NCBI GenBank assembly: GCA_945883285.1
Contig: CAMCXH010000003.1
Span: 1 to 60,088 of the forward strand
Direction of reading: 5' to 3'
DNA length: 60,088 bases
Source of the DNA: Bordetella parapertussis
GTDB taxonomy: Bacteria > Pseudomonadota > Gammaproteobacteria > Burkholderiales > Burkholderiaceae_E
Position numbers and translations under genes: made by a program
Shown: piece by piece, positions 17,181-24,026 of the stretch
How positions within the stretch are numbered: the stretch's first letter is position 1
Layout: each line of letters opens with the position of its first letter
The notes under the pieces: model-generated
Seen by the model: only the letters and a program-made list of their open reading frames with translations
Told to the model about the DNA's origin: nothing
Databases searched by the model: none

Positions 17181-18472
17181 ACATTCTGATCGCCGGTGGC
17201 GGCATCGGCGGGCTGGCGGCCGCACTCAGCCTGCATGCGGCGGGCCTGCGCGGGGTGCAGGTTCTCGAAGCCGCGACCGAGATCCGCCAGGTCGGCGTGG
17301 GCGTGAACCTGCCGCCGCATGCGGTGCGCGAGCTCACCGAACTCGGGATGGGCGCGGCGCTGGCGCAGCACGGCATCCCGACCTCCGAGCTCTCGTATTA
17401 CGACCGGCGCGGCAAATTGATCTGGGCCGAGCCGCGCGGTGTGGGCGCGGGCTACCGGTGGCCGCAATACTCGATTCATCGCGGGCGGCTTCAGCAGATC
17501 CTCTTCGATGCGGTGGTGGCGCGAATGGGCGATGCGGTGGTGCGCACCGGCCAACGTGTGAGCGGATTTGTGCCGATGGCGGCTGGTGTGCGCGTGCAGG
17601 TTGCCGATCGCAGCGGTGGCAGTCCTGCCACCGATCGCATGATCGACGCCGATCTGCTGATCGGTGCCGACGGCATCCGCTCGGCGGTGCGCCAGTCGGC
17701 CGACCCGGCCCTGGGTGCGCTCGCCACCAACGGCTGGATGATGTATCGCGGCACCACCCGCAGCGGGCGGTTTCTGAGCGGCTCGTCGATGGTCATCATC
17801 GGCGATGAGCATCTGCGGGTGGTGGTCTATCCGATCGAGCCGGGCGTCAACAACTGGCTGCTGGTGCGCCCTGCTGAGGGTGGCACTGATCAGGGCGGCA
17901 CTGAAGGGGGCGGCACTGAAGGGGGCGGCACTGAAGGGGGCGCCACGGCTGAGCTGGGCAACTGGAACCGCTCGGTTGAGCCACGGGCGGTCGCGCAGTG
18001 CGTGCAGGACTGGACCTTCGACTGGCTGGATGTGCCGGCGCTGGTCGCCGGATCGGACATCGCCTGGGAATATCCGATGGCCGACTTCGACCCACTGTCG
18101 CAATGGGTCTTCGGACGCGCGGCGCTGCTGGGCGATGCCGCGCATGCGATGTACCCCTTCGGCTCCAACGGCGCCTCGCAGGCCATCCTCGATGCCCGCG
18201 TGCTGGCCTGGCAGCTGGCCACGCAGCCGGATATCGATGCTGCGCTTGCCGCGTATCAGGCCGAACGCCTGCCGGTGGCCAGCGCGGTGCAGCTCGCCAA
18301 CCGGCGGCAGGCCAACGATGTGATGGCCAAGGTCAGCGCGATGGTCCGCCAGGATGCGCATGCCGGCGCGCAGGCCGAACTGAAGGAGGTCGAGGCCCGC
18401 TACAAGCGTCTGGCGGGCTTTGATGCCGAGACGCTCAATGCGCGGGCGTCCTGGAGTGTGGGCGGGCGCTGA
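17177..18472 (+). CDS. FAD-dependent monooxygenase (PhzS/aromatic-hydroxylase type)
   Basis: Group A flavoprotein hydroxylase, 431 aa. Rossmann dinucleotide motif at residues 5-14 (IAGGGIGGLA), DG motif at about 163-170 (GADGIRSA) and second FAD motif at about 313-328 (GRAALLGDAAHAMYPF). It should use NAD(P)H and oxygen to hydroxylate a small, possibly aromatic, substrate. ATG 17177 overlaps the stop of the MaoC gene; the frame is open further upstream but that sequence is the neighbour read out of frame. Residues about 235-255 are a Gly/Thr/Glu repeat encoded by a 15-bp tandem array, placed in a surface loop between two conserved blocks; it is absent from the usual family outline. Confidence 0.87.
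   Translation: MNILIAGGGIGGLAAALSLHAAGLRGVQVLEAATEIRQVGVGVNLPPHAVRELTELGMGAALAQHGIPTSELSYYDRRGKLIWAEPRGVGAGYRWPQYSIHRGRLQQILFDAVVARMGDAVVRTGQRVSGFVPMAAGVRVQVADRSGGSPATDRMIDADLLIGADGIRSAVRQSADPALGALATNGWMMYRGTTRSGRFLSGSSMVIIGDEHLRVVVYPIEPGVNNWLLVRPAEGGTDQGGTEGGGTEGGGTEGGATAELGNWNRSVEPRAVAQCVQDWTFDWLDVPALVAGSDIAWEYPMADFDPLSQWVFGRAALLGDAAHAMYPFGSNGASQAILDARVLAWQLATQPDIDAALAAYQAERLPVASAVQLANRRQANDVMAKVSAMVRQDAHAGAQAELKEVEARYKRLAGFDAETLNARASWSVGGR
17881..17940 (+). repeat. 15-bp in-frame tandem repeat inside the monooxygenase gene
   Basis: Three perfect copies of CGGCACTGAAGGGGG (17896-17910, 17911-17925, 17926-17940) preceded by one degenerate copy (17881-17895). The unit is a multiple of three and encodes GTEGG repeats, so copy-number change would lengthen or shorten a loop without a frameshift. 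Confidence 0.95.
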
Positions 18473-18504
18473 CGTCAGGTTTCAAAGTACTGCCGCCATA
18501 GGGC

Positions 18505-18519
18505 CAGTTTTCAAAACTG
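18505..18519. terminator. Palindrome at the end of the toxin gene, possible bidirectional terminator
   Basis: CAGTTTTCAAAACTG is a perfect palindrome around one central base. It covers the last codons of the toxin gene and lies about 30 bases after the convergent monooxygenase stop. Symmetric A and T runs would suit a weak bidirectional terminator, but the loop is too short for a standard hairpin. Confidence 0.3.
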
Positions 18520-18930
18520 CCACGGATTGATCACCGCAACGCCGGCCGCATCAAAGGGAGCGGTGTCTCGCGTTGCCACGGTCAAGCCGTTCGTCGCAGC
18601 AATGGCGGCGATGTACCCGTCTGCGCTGGAAATGGCCAGCCCAGACGAGCGTGCCATGGCCATCAAATCCGCATAGGCTTGAGTGCAGCCCAGATCAAAC
18701 GGCAACACTCGGCCAGAGAACAACGGTAGCACCCGCGTTTCCAGACTTTCTTGCAAGCGTATCTGGCGCTTACCTGCCGGCAGTAGCGCCAAGCCGGCGC
18801 GCAGATCAGCGACCGTGATGGCCGACAGGAACAGCGTTTCGAGTGCTTGGGCGTCGATCAACTCTGTGACACGCGCATCGGGTGCCCGACGCAGTGGCTC
18901 CGACACCACGTTAGTGTCCAGAAGAATCAT
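18511..18930 (-). CDS. Type II toxin, FitB/VapC-like PIN-domain ribonuclease
   Basis: PIN-domain toxin of 139 aa, expected to cleave RNA with Mg2+ when its antitoxin is degraded. It follows the FitB pattern closely: MILLDTNVVSEPLRR at the N terminus, LSAITVADLRAG, LPLFSGRVLPFD, SSADGYIAAIA, TVATRDTAPF and a closing NPW. The four acidic positions are Asp5, Asp42, Asp104 and Asp122; position 42 is normally Glu in this family, a conservative change. ATG 18930 overlaps the antitoxin stop by four bases (ATGA), the usual coupled arrangement. Confidence 0.92.
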   Translation of the reverse strand: MILLDTNVVSEPLRRAPDARVTELIDAQALETLFLSAITVADLRAGLALLPAGKRQIRLQESLETRVLPLFSGRVLPFDLGCTQAYADLMAMARSSGLAISSADGYIAAIAATNGLTVATRDTAPFDAAGVAVINPWQF

Positions 18931-19187
18931 TCGAAGCTCACTGGGCGAGCAGGCGCCTTGCTTCGCACCCGGTCGAAGACCGAAAACTCTTCATCACTCA
19001 GCTTGGCCCGCCTGCCCATGACAGCCAGCAGCGAGCCCAGCTTCACGCGCCCCCGCGGATTGACTGCAGACTCCAGGATCTCACGGACCTCGGCCTCCAT
19101 GCTGTGGCCGCGCTGGGCGGCACGCACGCGCAGGGCACGGTGTACTTCGTCGCTTATGTTGCGCACCGTCAGCATTGCCATATTCAT
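18927..19187 (-). CDS. FitA-like ribbon-helix-helix antitoxin
   Basis: Antitoxin that should bind both its promoter DNA and the FitB-like toxin. The N-terminal half is a ribbon-helix-helix domain (MLTVRNISDEVHRALRVRAA, then SMEAEVREILE); the VKLGSLLAVMG segment matches the FitA linker, and the remaining tail would wrap the toxin active site. ATG 19187 (86 aa) has GTGAGAAA just upstream; an ATG at 19202 lies within the repeat region and is less likely. Upstream are three direct repeats and an inverted repeat, probable autoregulatory sites. Confidence 0.9.
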   Translation of the reverse strand: MNMAMLTVRNISDEVHRALRVRAAQRGHSMEAEVREILESAVNPRGRVKLGSLLAVMGRRAKLSDEEFSVFDRVRSKAPARPVSFE

Positions 19188-19197
19188 TTTCTCACGA

Positions 19198-19242
19198 TGC
19201 ATTCAGTGCATTCAGTGCATTCAGTTTAACTGATCGAATGCA
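19198..19242. promoter_or_regulatory. Candidate operator of the FitAB-like pair: 9-bp direct repeats plus inverted repeat
   Basis: Three perfect, contiguous copies of TGCATTCAG (19198-19206, 19207-19215, 19216-19224). The last one pairs with GAATGCA at 19236-19242 to give TGCATTC-N13-GAATGCA. The array lies 11 bases upstream of the antitoxin ATG. FitA and related ribbon-helix-helix antitoxins bind spaced inverted half-sites in their own promoter, so this is the expected place for an operator; binding is inferred. Confidence 0.65.
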
Positions 19243-19399
19243 TCAATGCTCAGCGAGTGTTCGAAGTACCGTTGTTTGTCGCATTACGGCTTTTGCCCAG
19301 AGGGCAGCTCCCGGCCAGATGCGGACGGTCGCGACCGTCGGCTTACCGGCGGTTCGCTTGTTGCGGTCGCCCGCCACGAGGCGGAACGCCTCACGATAC

Positions 19400-19428
19400 T
19401 TGCCCACGCATCACATTTGCATTACATT
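19400..19428 (+). promoter_or_regulatory. Candidate sigma70 promoter for the second toxin-antitoxin pair
   Basis: TTGCCC (19400-19405), 17-bp spacer, TACATT (19423-19428); each hexamer matches four of six consensus bases. Transcription would begin at about 19434-19436, practically on the antitoxin ATG, predicting a leaderless or nearly leaderless message. Prediction only. Confidence 0.4.
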
Positions 19429-19434
19429 GTGGAG

Positions 19435-19728
19435 ATGAAGACCTCCACCCTGCCTGCCGTGCGCGTCGAGCCCGCGTTGAGAAGCGATGCTGAGGCCGTT
19501 CTTGACAAAGGCGAATCCCTCTCCGATTTCGTCGCATCGTGCGTTCGAGACGGCGTCGCCTGGCGGCGTACGCAAGACGCATTTCTCGCGCGCGCAAGCG
19601 TTGCTGTTGAGCGATCTGAGCGTGAAGACAGCGGGATCTCACCGCAGGAAATGCTGCGGCAGATGGATGTCCGACTTGAGGCGGCGCGCCAGCGACTGGC
19701 GGCAGGTAAGCCGAACGCGGGGCAGTGA
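19435..19728 (+). CDS. Ribbon-helix-helix-type antitoxin (YlcI/YnfO-like)
   Basis: Small 97-aa protein beginning KTSTLPAVRVEPALRSDAEA then GESLSDFVASCVRDGVAWRR, the pattern of short RHH-like antitoxins that precede ParE/RelE toxins; a Glu/Arg-rich helical C terminus would bind the toxin. ATG 19435 is chosen because the family motif begins there and the GTGA overlap links it to the toxin gene; the frame is open upstream to 19246, but that part has no similarity to the family. GGAG abuts the ATG with no spacing, so initiation may be leaderless. Confidence 0.78.
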   Translation: MKTSTLPAVRVEPALRSDAEAVLDKGESLSDFVASCVRDGVAWRRTQDAFLARASVAVERSEREDSGISPQEMLRQMDVRLEAARQRLAAGKPNAGQ

Positions 19729-20048
19729 CCGTCTACCGCGTCGTCCTCGCGGACGAGGCTGTCGACGACTTGCTCCGGATCGAGGATTTCACCATCGAAC
19801 GTGAACTCGCCAGTGCGACACCTGACCTCGACGTCGTGCGGCGCCTCAGAGACGCTGTCGACCGAGCATTTCGACTGCTGGAGTTCTCGCCGTACTCGTG
19901 TCGCAGGGCTGCTCGCGCCGTGAACGACAAGCAGCGCGAACTGATCATCCCCTTCGGAAGCACCGGACTCATTGCTGCGTTTGAAGTCCGCGGCGAGATT
20001 GTCCGCATCGGTGCCATTCGCCATCAGCTGGAGCAGGATTACAAGTGA
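19725..20048 (+). CDS. ParE/RelE-family toxin
   Basis: 107-aa toxin of the ParE/RelE fold: VYRVVLADEAVDDLLRIEDF at the N terminus, a central helical pair (RRLRDAVDRAFRLLEFSP), then strands RELIIPFGSTGLIAAFEVRG and the terminal VRIGAIRHQLEQDY, where the Arg/His/Tyr cluster is expected. ParE members poison gyrase and RelE members cut ribosome-bound mRNA; which applies cannot be told. GTG 19725 overlaps the antitoxin stop (GTGA). The pair is divergent from the FitAB-like pair. Confidence 0.85.
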   Translation: MTVYRVVLADEAVDDLLRIEDFTIERELASATPDLDVVRRLRDAVDRAFRLLEFSPYSCRRAARAVNDKQRELIIPFGSTGLIAAFEVRGEIVRIGAIRHQLEQDYK

Positions 20049-20121
20049 TCCTCAGCGGCAACTGCGGCTGGGCCTTAAGCCACACACCACAACGGTCCGG
20101 TCAACTCGAACTTTAGAACTC

Positions 20122-20472
20122 ATGAACTACGTATGCCCACTATGTTCGTCCGATCTGAAAGGACTCAAGCTGGCCAAGGTACCTCGGCCTGGCGAGTCGC
20201 GGTTGCTCGCGCTTCGATGGCATCTTGAGTGCCCAAGGTGTTCTGGTGCGCTAATGCTGAATCAGCACCCTAGCGAACGACAACTTTTACCCACGATTCT
20301 TTTAGTCGTTGCATTGGTTAATGGCTTGGGGTGGATAACCGGATATAAGGCCTCCGGTGCGGTTGCGCTAGCAACGCTTGCTTCAATGGTTGTGGGCCCC
20401 TACGTAATCCTGCGCTTCACTATTCCGAAAGACTGGAAGCGTTATGTCACTTGGAAAGAAGTCCCGTTCTAA
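20122..20472 (+). CDS. Uncharacterised zinc-ribbon plus two-helix membrane protein
   Basis: 116 aa, function unknown. Two Cys pairs, CPLC (residues 5-8) and CPRC (about 37-40), are spaced like a zinc ribbon; they are followed by two hydrophobic segments (about residues 52-70 and 75-95) and a short basic tail. The layout suggests a small membrane-anchored protein with a cytoplasmic metal-binding head. ATG 20122 is the first codon that makes sense; the frame is open to 19972 inside the toxin gene. No clear ribosome site. Base composition here is visibly less GC-rich than the flanks, suggesting transfer. Confidence 0.6.
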   Translation: MNYVCPLCSSDLKGLKLAKVPRPGESRLLALRWHLECPRCSGALMLNQHPSERQLLPTILLVVALVNGLGWITGYKASGAVALATLASMVVGPYVILRFTIPKDWKRYVTWKEVPF

Positions 20473-20478
20473 TTTTTC

Positions 20479-20526
20479 AGTCAACCGGACCTACCTTCGG
20501 CAGCCCGGTTACCTTCAAAGTTGGAC
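20479..20526. repeat. Imperfect palindrome with attC-like ends
   Basis: Between two small genes: AGTCAAC (one mismatch to the RYYYAAC inverse core) at 20479-20485 and GTTGGAC (perfect GTTRRRY core) at 20520-20526, with internal AACCGG (20483-20488) and CCGGTT (20505-20510) arms. The 48-bp span is shorter than ordinary attC sites, and no integron integrase is seen, so this is only a possible degenerate cassette site. Confidence 0.25.
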
Positions 20527-20538
20527 GGCACAAACCTT

Positions 20539-20712
20539 ATGAGCACCTTCGTTCGCAACTTCACCTTCGCTCTGGTCGCACTAACAATTGTCGCAGGCAT
20601 CTTTGTCGAGTCGTTGTTGTCCATTCTTGGGGCACAAACCCCAAACATCACAGAACTGCGCTGGTCGTTAGTACTGGGCATGTCAATAGTTCTCTGCCTG
20701 TCGTACGCATGA
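20539..20712 (+). CDS. Small hypothetical membrane protein
   Basis: 57 aa with two predicted membrane helices (about residues 6-27 and 43-56) separated by a short polar loop. Function unrecognised. ATG 20539 or an in-frame TTG at 20521 could start it; neither has a clear ribosome site. It lies in the same lower-GC stretch as the zinc-ribbon gene and points the same way. Being short, it could be a chance frame; the two clean helices favour a real gene. Confidence 0.4.
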   Translation: MSTFVRNFTFALVALTIVAGIFVESLLSILGAQTPNITELRWSLVLGMSIVLCLSYA

Positions 20713-21241
20713 CTCAATCGGCACCCGGCCAAGAACCTGCTTACTGCCGCCGTACAGTCAATCGGATTGATTGCTCTGTTTATTGAACCCTATGGGTGGG
20801 TGGTGCGGCATGCCCAATAGATTCGCCCCCAACACTACGGTCGAGGGCGGTCCCTTCGGTCGCTGTACGCTGCGCGATAAAGCGCCGCGCAGCGCCCCTT
20901 ACCTAAAACGTTGAATGACTGCTTCGGGGCGATGAATTCATGCCCATAGGCGACCGCAATGGGTCGGTAGCCGCCGGTCGATCGGGAAGGACGTACGACA
21001 GGAATCGTTTTCGGAGGGTCTTCGGCCGCATTACAGATGCCGCCCTCGATCCTCTGCGTCAGTCGTTCGCGCGTCGATGCGAGCTGACGGCAAGTGCAAA
21101 GGACCAAGGGCCGTTGTACGGGCCTACAAGAGCCTGCTGCGCTGACGTGCCACGCCAACAGAGCGCCCACCTGCGGCACCAATACCACCGAACTCGTCCC
21201 CCACCACTTTCCGCATCGCGGCATGTTTCGACAGACTTCAT
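20713..21241. other. Gene-free stretch between accessory island and MFS gene
   Basis: About 530 bp with no convincing gene. The left part keeps the lower GC of the island; the right part is GC-rich. A strong hairpin sits at 20868-20894. Open frames here (for example minus strand 20835-21245) lack any recognisable domain, ribosome site or sensible composition. It may be decayed remnants of transferred genes. Confidence 0.6.
20868..20894. repeat. Strong hairpin-forming inverted repeat
   Basis: CGCTGCGCG (20868-20876) and CGCGCAGCG (20886-20894) form a perfect 9-bp GC-rich stem with a 9-base loop. There is no T-run on either side, so it is not a classical intrinsic terminator; it could be a REP-like element or a structural remnant of a mobile unit. 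Confidence 0.6.
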
Positions 21242-22519
21242 TCAAGAGCGACGGACTTTAGTCAGCACATCACCGCGCAATCCGGGCACGGTCACGAAGA
21301 GCAGCAGCCCGCAGGCCGCCCCGGCAGCCGACAGCGCAAAGCCGCCGTAATAGCCGCCAGTAAGATCGTAGAGGGCGCCGCTGCCCCAGGAGCCGAGCGC
21401 ACCACCCATGCCCATGCCGAAGAGCACCGCGCCGTAAATACCGGTCTGGCGTCCGCCGGCGAAGTTGCGCGCCGACAGCACCGCCACCAGCGGCCCGCGC
21501 GAGCCCTGCATCGTGCCGAACAGCACCACGAAGGCGGCGACCATGGCCATGGCATGCGAACTTCCGAGCGCAGCGAGCGCCGCCACGCCGGCGATCGTCG
21601 AGCCATAGGAGATGATCGCCACCCGCATCTCGCCAATACGATCGGCGAGGCTACCGGCAAGGAAGGTGCCGACGATCGAGACCATGCCGACCAGCCCGTA
21701 AATCGAGGCCGCCTGCAGCGGGGGCAGGCCCGATTCGATCAGATAAGCCACCAGCTGGACGCTGACCGCAAAGGTACTCACCGAGGTGCAGAACATGACG
21801 CCAAAGAGTGCCCAGAAGACCGGCGTGCGCAGGGCTCGGCTCACCGTCCAGGCCTGACCGTCGGCGGCCTGCTGCTTGCGCGCCGCAGCGATCTCGGGTG
21901 CGCCGGCGGCAATTCGGCGCCAGGGCAAGAACTGGATCAGCGCCAGCACCGCCAGCAGCATCAGCCCGAGTACCTGATAGGTGCCCCGCCATCCGCGCTG
22001 CGCGACCAGCGACTGCACGATCGGCGAGAACACCAGCAGGCCGACGCCCATCGAGGCCGAGATCACGCCCATCGCGGTCGAGAGTTTTTTCTGGAACCAG
22101 CGGCTGACCAGACTGGACGCCGGCAGCATGCCGATCATCGATGCGCCGATCGCGCCACCCAGGCCGGTGAGCAGGTAAAGCTGCCAAAGCGCGCTGACCT
22201 GCGAGGCAAGCAGGCAAGCGCCGCCAAAGACCGCCAGGCCGACGCTGTAGCAAAGCCGCGCGCCGAGCCGGTCGAAGATCGTGCCGGCAATGGGTGACAT
22301 CACGCCGAGCGCGACCATGTAGGCCGAGTAGATGCCGGTGAGCGCGGCACGATCGGTCTGGAACTCGCGGGCGATCGGCAGCAGGAAGATCGCAAAGCTC
22401 TCGCCCACACCGCGCGAGATCGCGCTGATCACGGTGCACATCATCAGCACGCCGAGTGCGGCACGATTGGCCGCGACCTGCGAATCGGCGACGGGTAACC
22501 CGGAGGCGGGTGCAGTCAA
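21242..22519 (-). CDS. MFS transporter
   Basis: Inner-membrane transporter of the major facilitator superfamily, 425 aa, with 12 predicted helices in two halves. Family motifs include GTIFDRLGARLCYSVGL after helix 2 (the cytoplasmic loop with conserved Gly-Asp-Arg) and the equivalent GSLADRIGEMRVAII in the second half. The pattern GVMSPIAGTIFDRLG and the GGAIGASMIGML helix recall monocarboxylate/oxalate-type members; the substrate is not determined. The only candidate initiation codon upstream of helix 1 is TTG 22519, which lacks a clear ribosome site; an ATG at 22444 would trim helix 1. Faces the gene-free stretch and is divergent from the TPR protein. Confidence 0.85.
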   Translation of the reverse strand: MTAPASGLPVADSQVAANRAALGVLMMCTVISAISRGVGESFAIFLLPIAREFQTDRAALTGIYSAYMVALGVMSPIAGTIFDRLGARLCYSVGLAVFGGACLLASQVSALWQLYLLTGLGGAIGASMIGMLPASSLVSRWFQKKLSTAMGVISASMGVGLLVFSPIVQSLVAQRGWRGTYQVLGLMLLAVLALIQFLPWRRIAAGAPEIAAARKQQAADGQAWTVSRALRTPVFWALFGVMFCTSVSTFAVSVQLVAYLIESGLPPLQAASIYGLVGMVSIVGTFLAGSLADRIGEMRVAIISYGSTIAGVAALAALGSSHAMAMVAAFVVLFGTMQGSRGPLVAVLSARNFAGGRQTGIYGAVLFGMGMGGALGSWGSGALYDLTGGYYGGFALSAAGAACGLLLFVTVPGLRGDVLTKVRRS

Positions 22520-22741
22520 GGGACGATGCGGGCGATGGCCGACGATTGAAGTGAAGCTTGCATTATCGCGGGCAAGTGCGCTGGCACGGTCATGCGAATA
22601 CCGCTTTTCGACTTAGGACAAAGGTGCCAGGAGGTGTGCGCCTGCTGTGCTAGTTTGGCGGATCGGCTGATTCCTGGCGCCGATTTGCCGGTTTTCCAAC
22701 CATCCTGACCACCCATCCTGACAACCAGAGAGCCCTGCCTG

Positions 22742-23998
22742 ATGCGATTCGAAGATGCCTTCGGACTCGAGATGTCGACCGACTCGCCCGCCGCACATGA
22801 GGCCTATCTCGATGCGGTTGAGCGTTTTCTTTGCGCCCTGCCCGGCATGGAGGCCGCGGCGCAGCGCGCCATTGATGCCGACCCTGGTTGCGCGCTCGCT
22901 CATACCGTGCTCGCCCGTGCCCATCAGCTGCATGGCCGTGGCGCCGATGCCCGCGCGGCCATCGCCCGCGCGGTGCAGACGGTGGCCGGGCAAAGCGAGC
23001 GCGAGCGCAGCCATGTGCACACGCTCGAACGCGTGGTCATGGGCGATGGCGCAGGCGCGATGGCCGCGGCACGCTCGCACCTTCAGACCTGGCCGCGCGA
23101 CTTCATGGTCATGGCGCCCTGCGCGGGCGTCTTCGGGCTGATCGGTTTCTCGGGGCTGGCCGGGCGCGAGCAGGCGCTTTATGACTTTATGGCGCAGTTC
23201 GATTCGCCCTGCGCCGGCGACTGGTGGTTCCAGGCCGCCCGCGCCTTTTCGCAGTGCGAGGTCGGCCAGCTCGATGCCGCCCGAGCCAATGCCGAGCGGT
23301 CGCTGGCACAGCGACCCGGTAATGCCCACGGCGCGCACATTCGCACCCATGTCGATTACGAATGCGGCGACGACGCCGGCGGTCTGGCATGGCTGTCGCA
23401 CTGGCTCGAGGTCTATCCGCAGGCCGGCGCAATGCATGGCCATCTGTCGTGGCACAGCGCGCTGTCGGCGCTTGAGCTCGGCGACGATACCACCGCCCGC
23501 AGGGTGTTCGACACGCAGGTCAAGCCCTATTCAGCCTGGGGGCCGCCGCTCAATGTACTCACCGACGCCAGCTCCTTTTTGCTGCGCGCCGAGCTGCTCG
23601 GTGCACAGCGCCCGCTCGATGAGTGGCAGGTGCTGGCCGGCTATGCACACGAGCACTTCCCGAACCCGGGTCTGGCGTTTGTCGATGCGCATGCCGCACT
23701 CGCCTATGCAATGGCCGGCGACAGCGCCGCGCTGGCGCGCCTGATCGCCGGTGCGCGCGGGCCGGCCGCCGACGTGGTGATCGCGCTCGCGCGCGGCTTC
23801 GAGGCCTTCGCGCACGGCCTCGACGCCCAGGCGCTCGAGCATCTTTGGCCGCTGATGGCGACCCACGAGCGACTCGGCGGCAGCCGCGCGCAGCGCGACC
23901 TGATCGAGCAGACCGTGCTGGTGGCGCAGCGCCGGTCAGGGCAGACCGGCCCCTGGACCCGACATCGCGGCCGGCAGCTGCCCAAGGCGCTGTGCTAG
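22742..23998 (+). CDS. Tetratricopeptide-repeat protein, TTC38-like
   Basis: 418-aa soluble helical protein resembling the TTC38 family of TPR proteins, found in many proteobacteria with no defined biochemical role. Features: an N-terminal family segment (DSPAAHEAYLDAVERFLCAL), TPR-like helix pairs (AAQRAIDADPGCALAHTVLA, then AFSQCEVGQLDAARANAERS) and family-specific GAHIRTHVDYECGD plus HGHLSWHSALSALELGD. No signal peptide. ATG 22742 is the natural start although the ribosome site is weak. Ends 28 bases before the CinA-like gene; cotranscription likely. Confidence 0.84.
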   Translation: MRFEDAFGLEMSTDSPAAHEAYLDAVERFLCALPGMEAAAQRAIDADPGCALAHTVLARAHQLHGRGADARAAIARAVQTVAGQSERERSHVHTLERVVMGDGAGAMAAARSHLQTWPRDFMVMAPCAGVFGLIGFSGLAGREQALYDFMAQFDSPCAGDWWFQAARAFSQCEVGQLDAARANAERSLAQRPGNAHGAHIRTHVDYECGDDAGGLAWLSHWLEVYPQAGAMHGHLSWHSALSALELGDDTTARRVFDTQVKPYSAWGPPLNVLTDASSFLLRAELLGAQRPLDEWQVLAGYAHEHFPNPGLAFVDAHAALAYAMAGDSAALARLIAGARGPAADVVIALARGFEAFAHGLDAQALEHLWPLMATHERLGGSRAQRDLIEQTVLVAQRRSGQTGPWTRHRGRQLPKALC

Positions 23999-24026
23999 AA
24001 ACCCCACCATAACCCTCGGAGACCTG

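Noticed and set aside
20886-20917. GTTGAAT core (about 20911-20917) as the end of a second attC site
   Set aside because: It fits GTTRRRY, but no matching inverse core lies at a proper distance and the nearby hairpin does not pair with it.
20835-21245. 136-codon minus-strand frame
   Set aside because: No ribosome site, crosses the 20868-20894 hairpin, and has Cys/Arg-rich random-looking composition.
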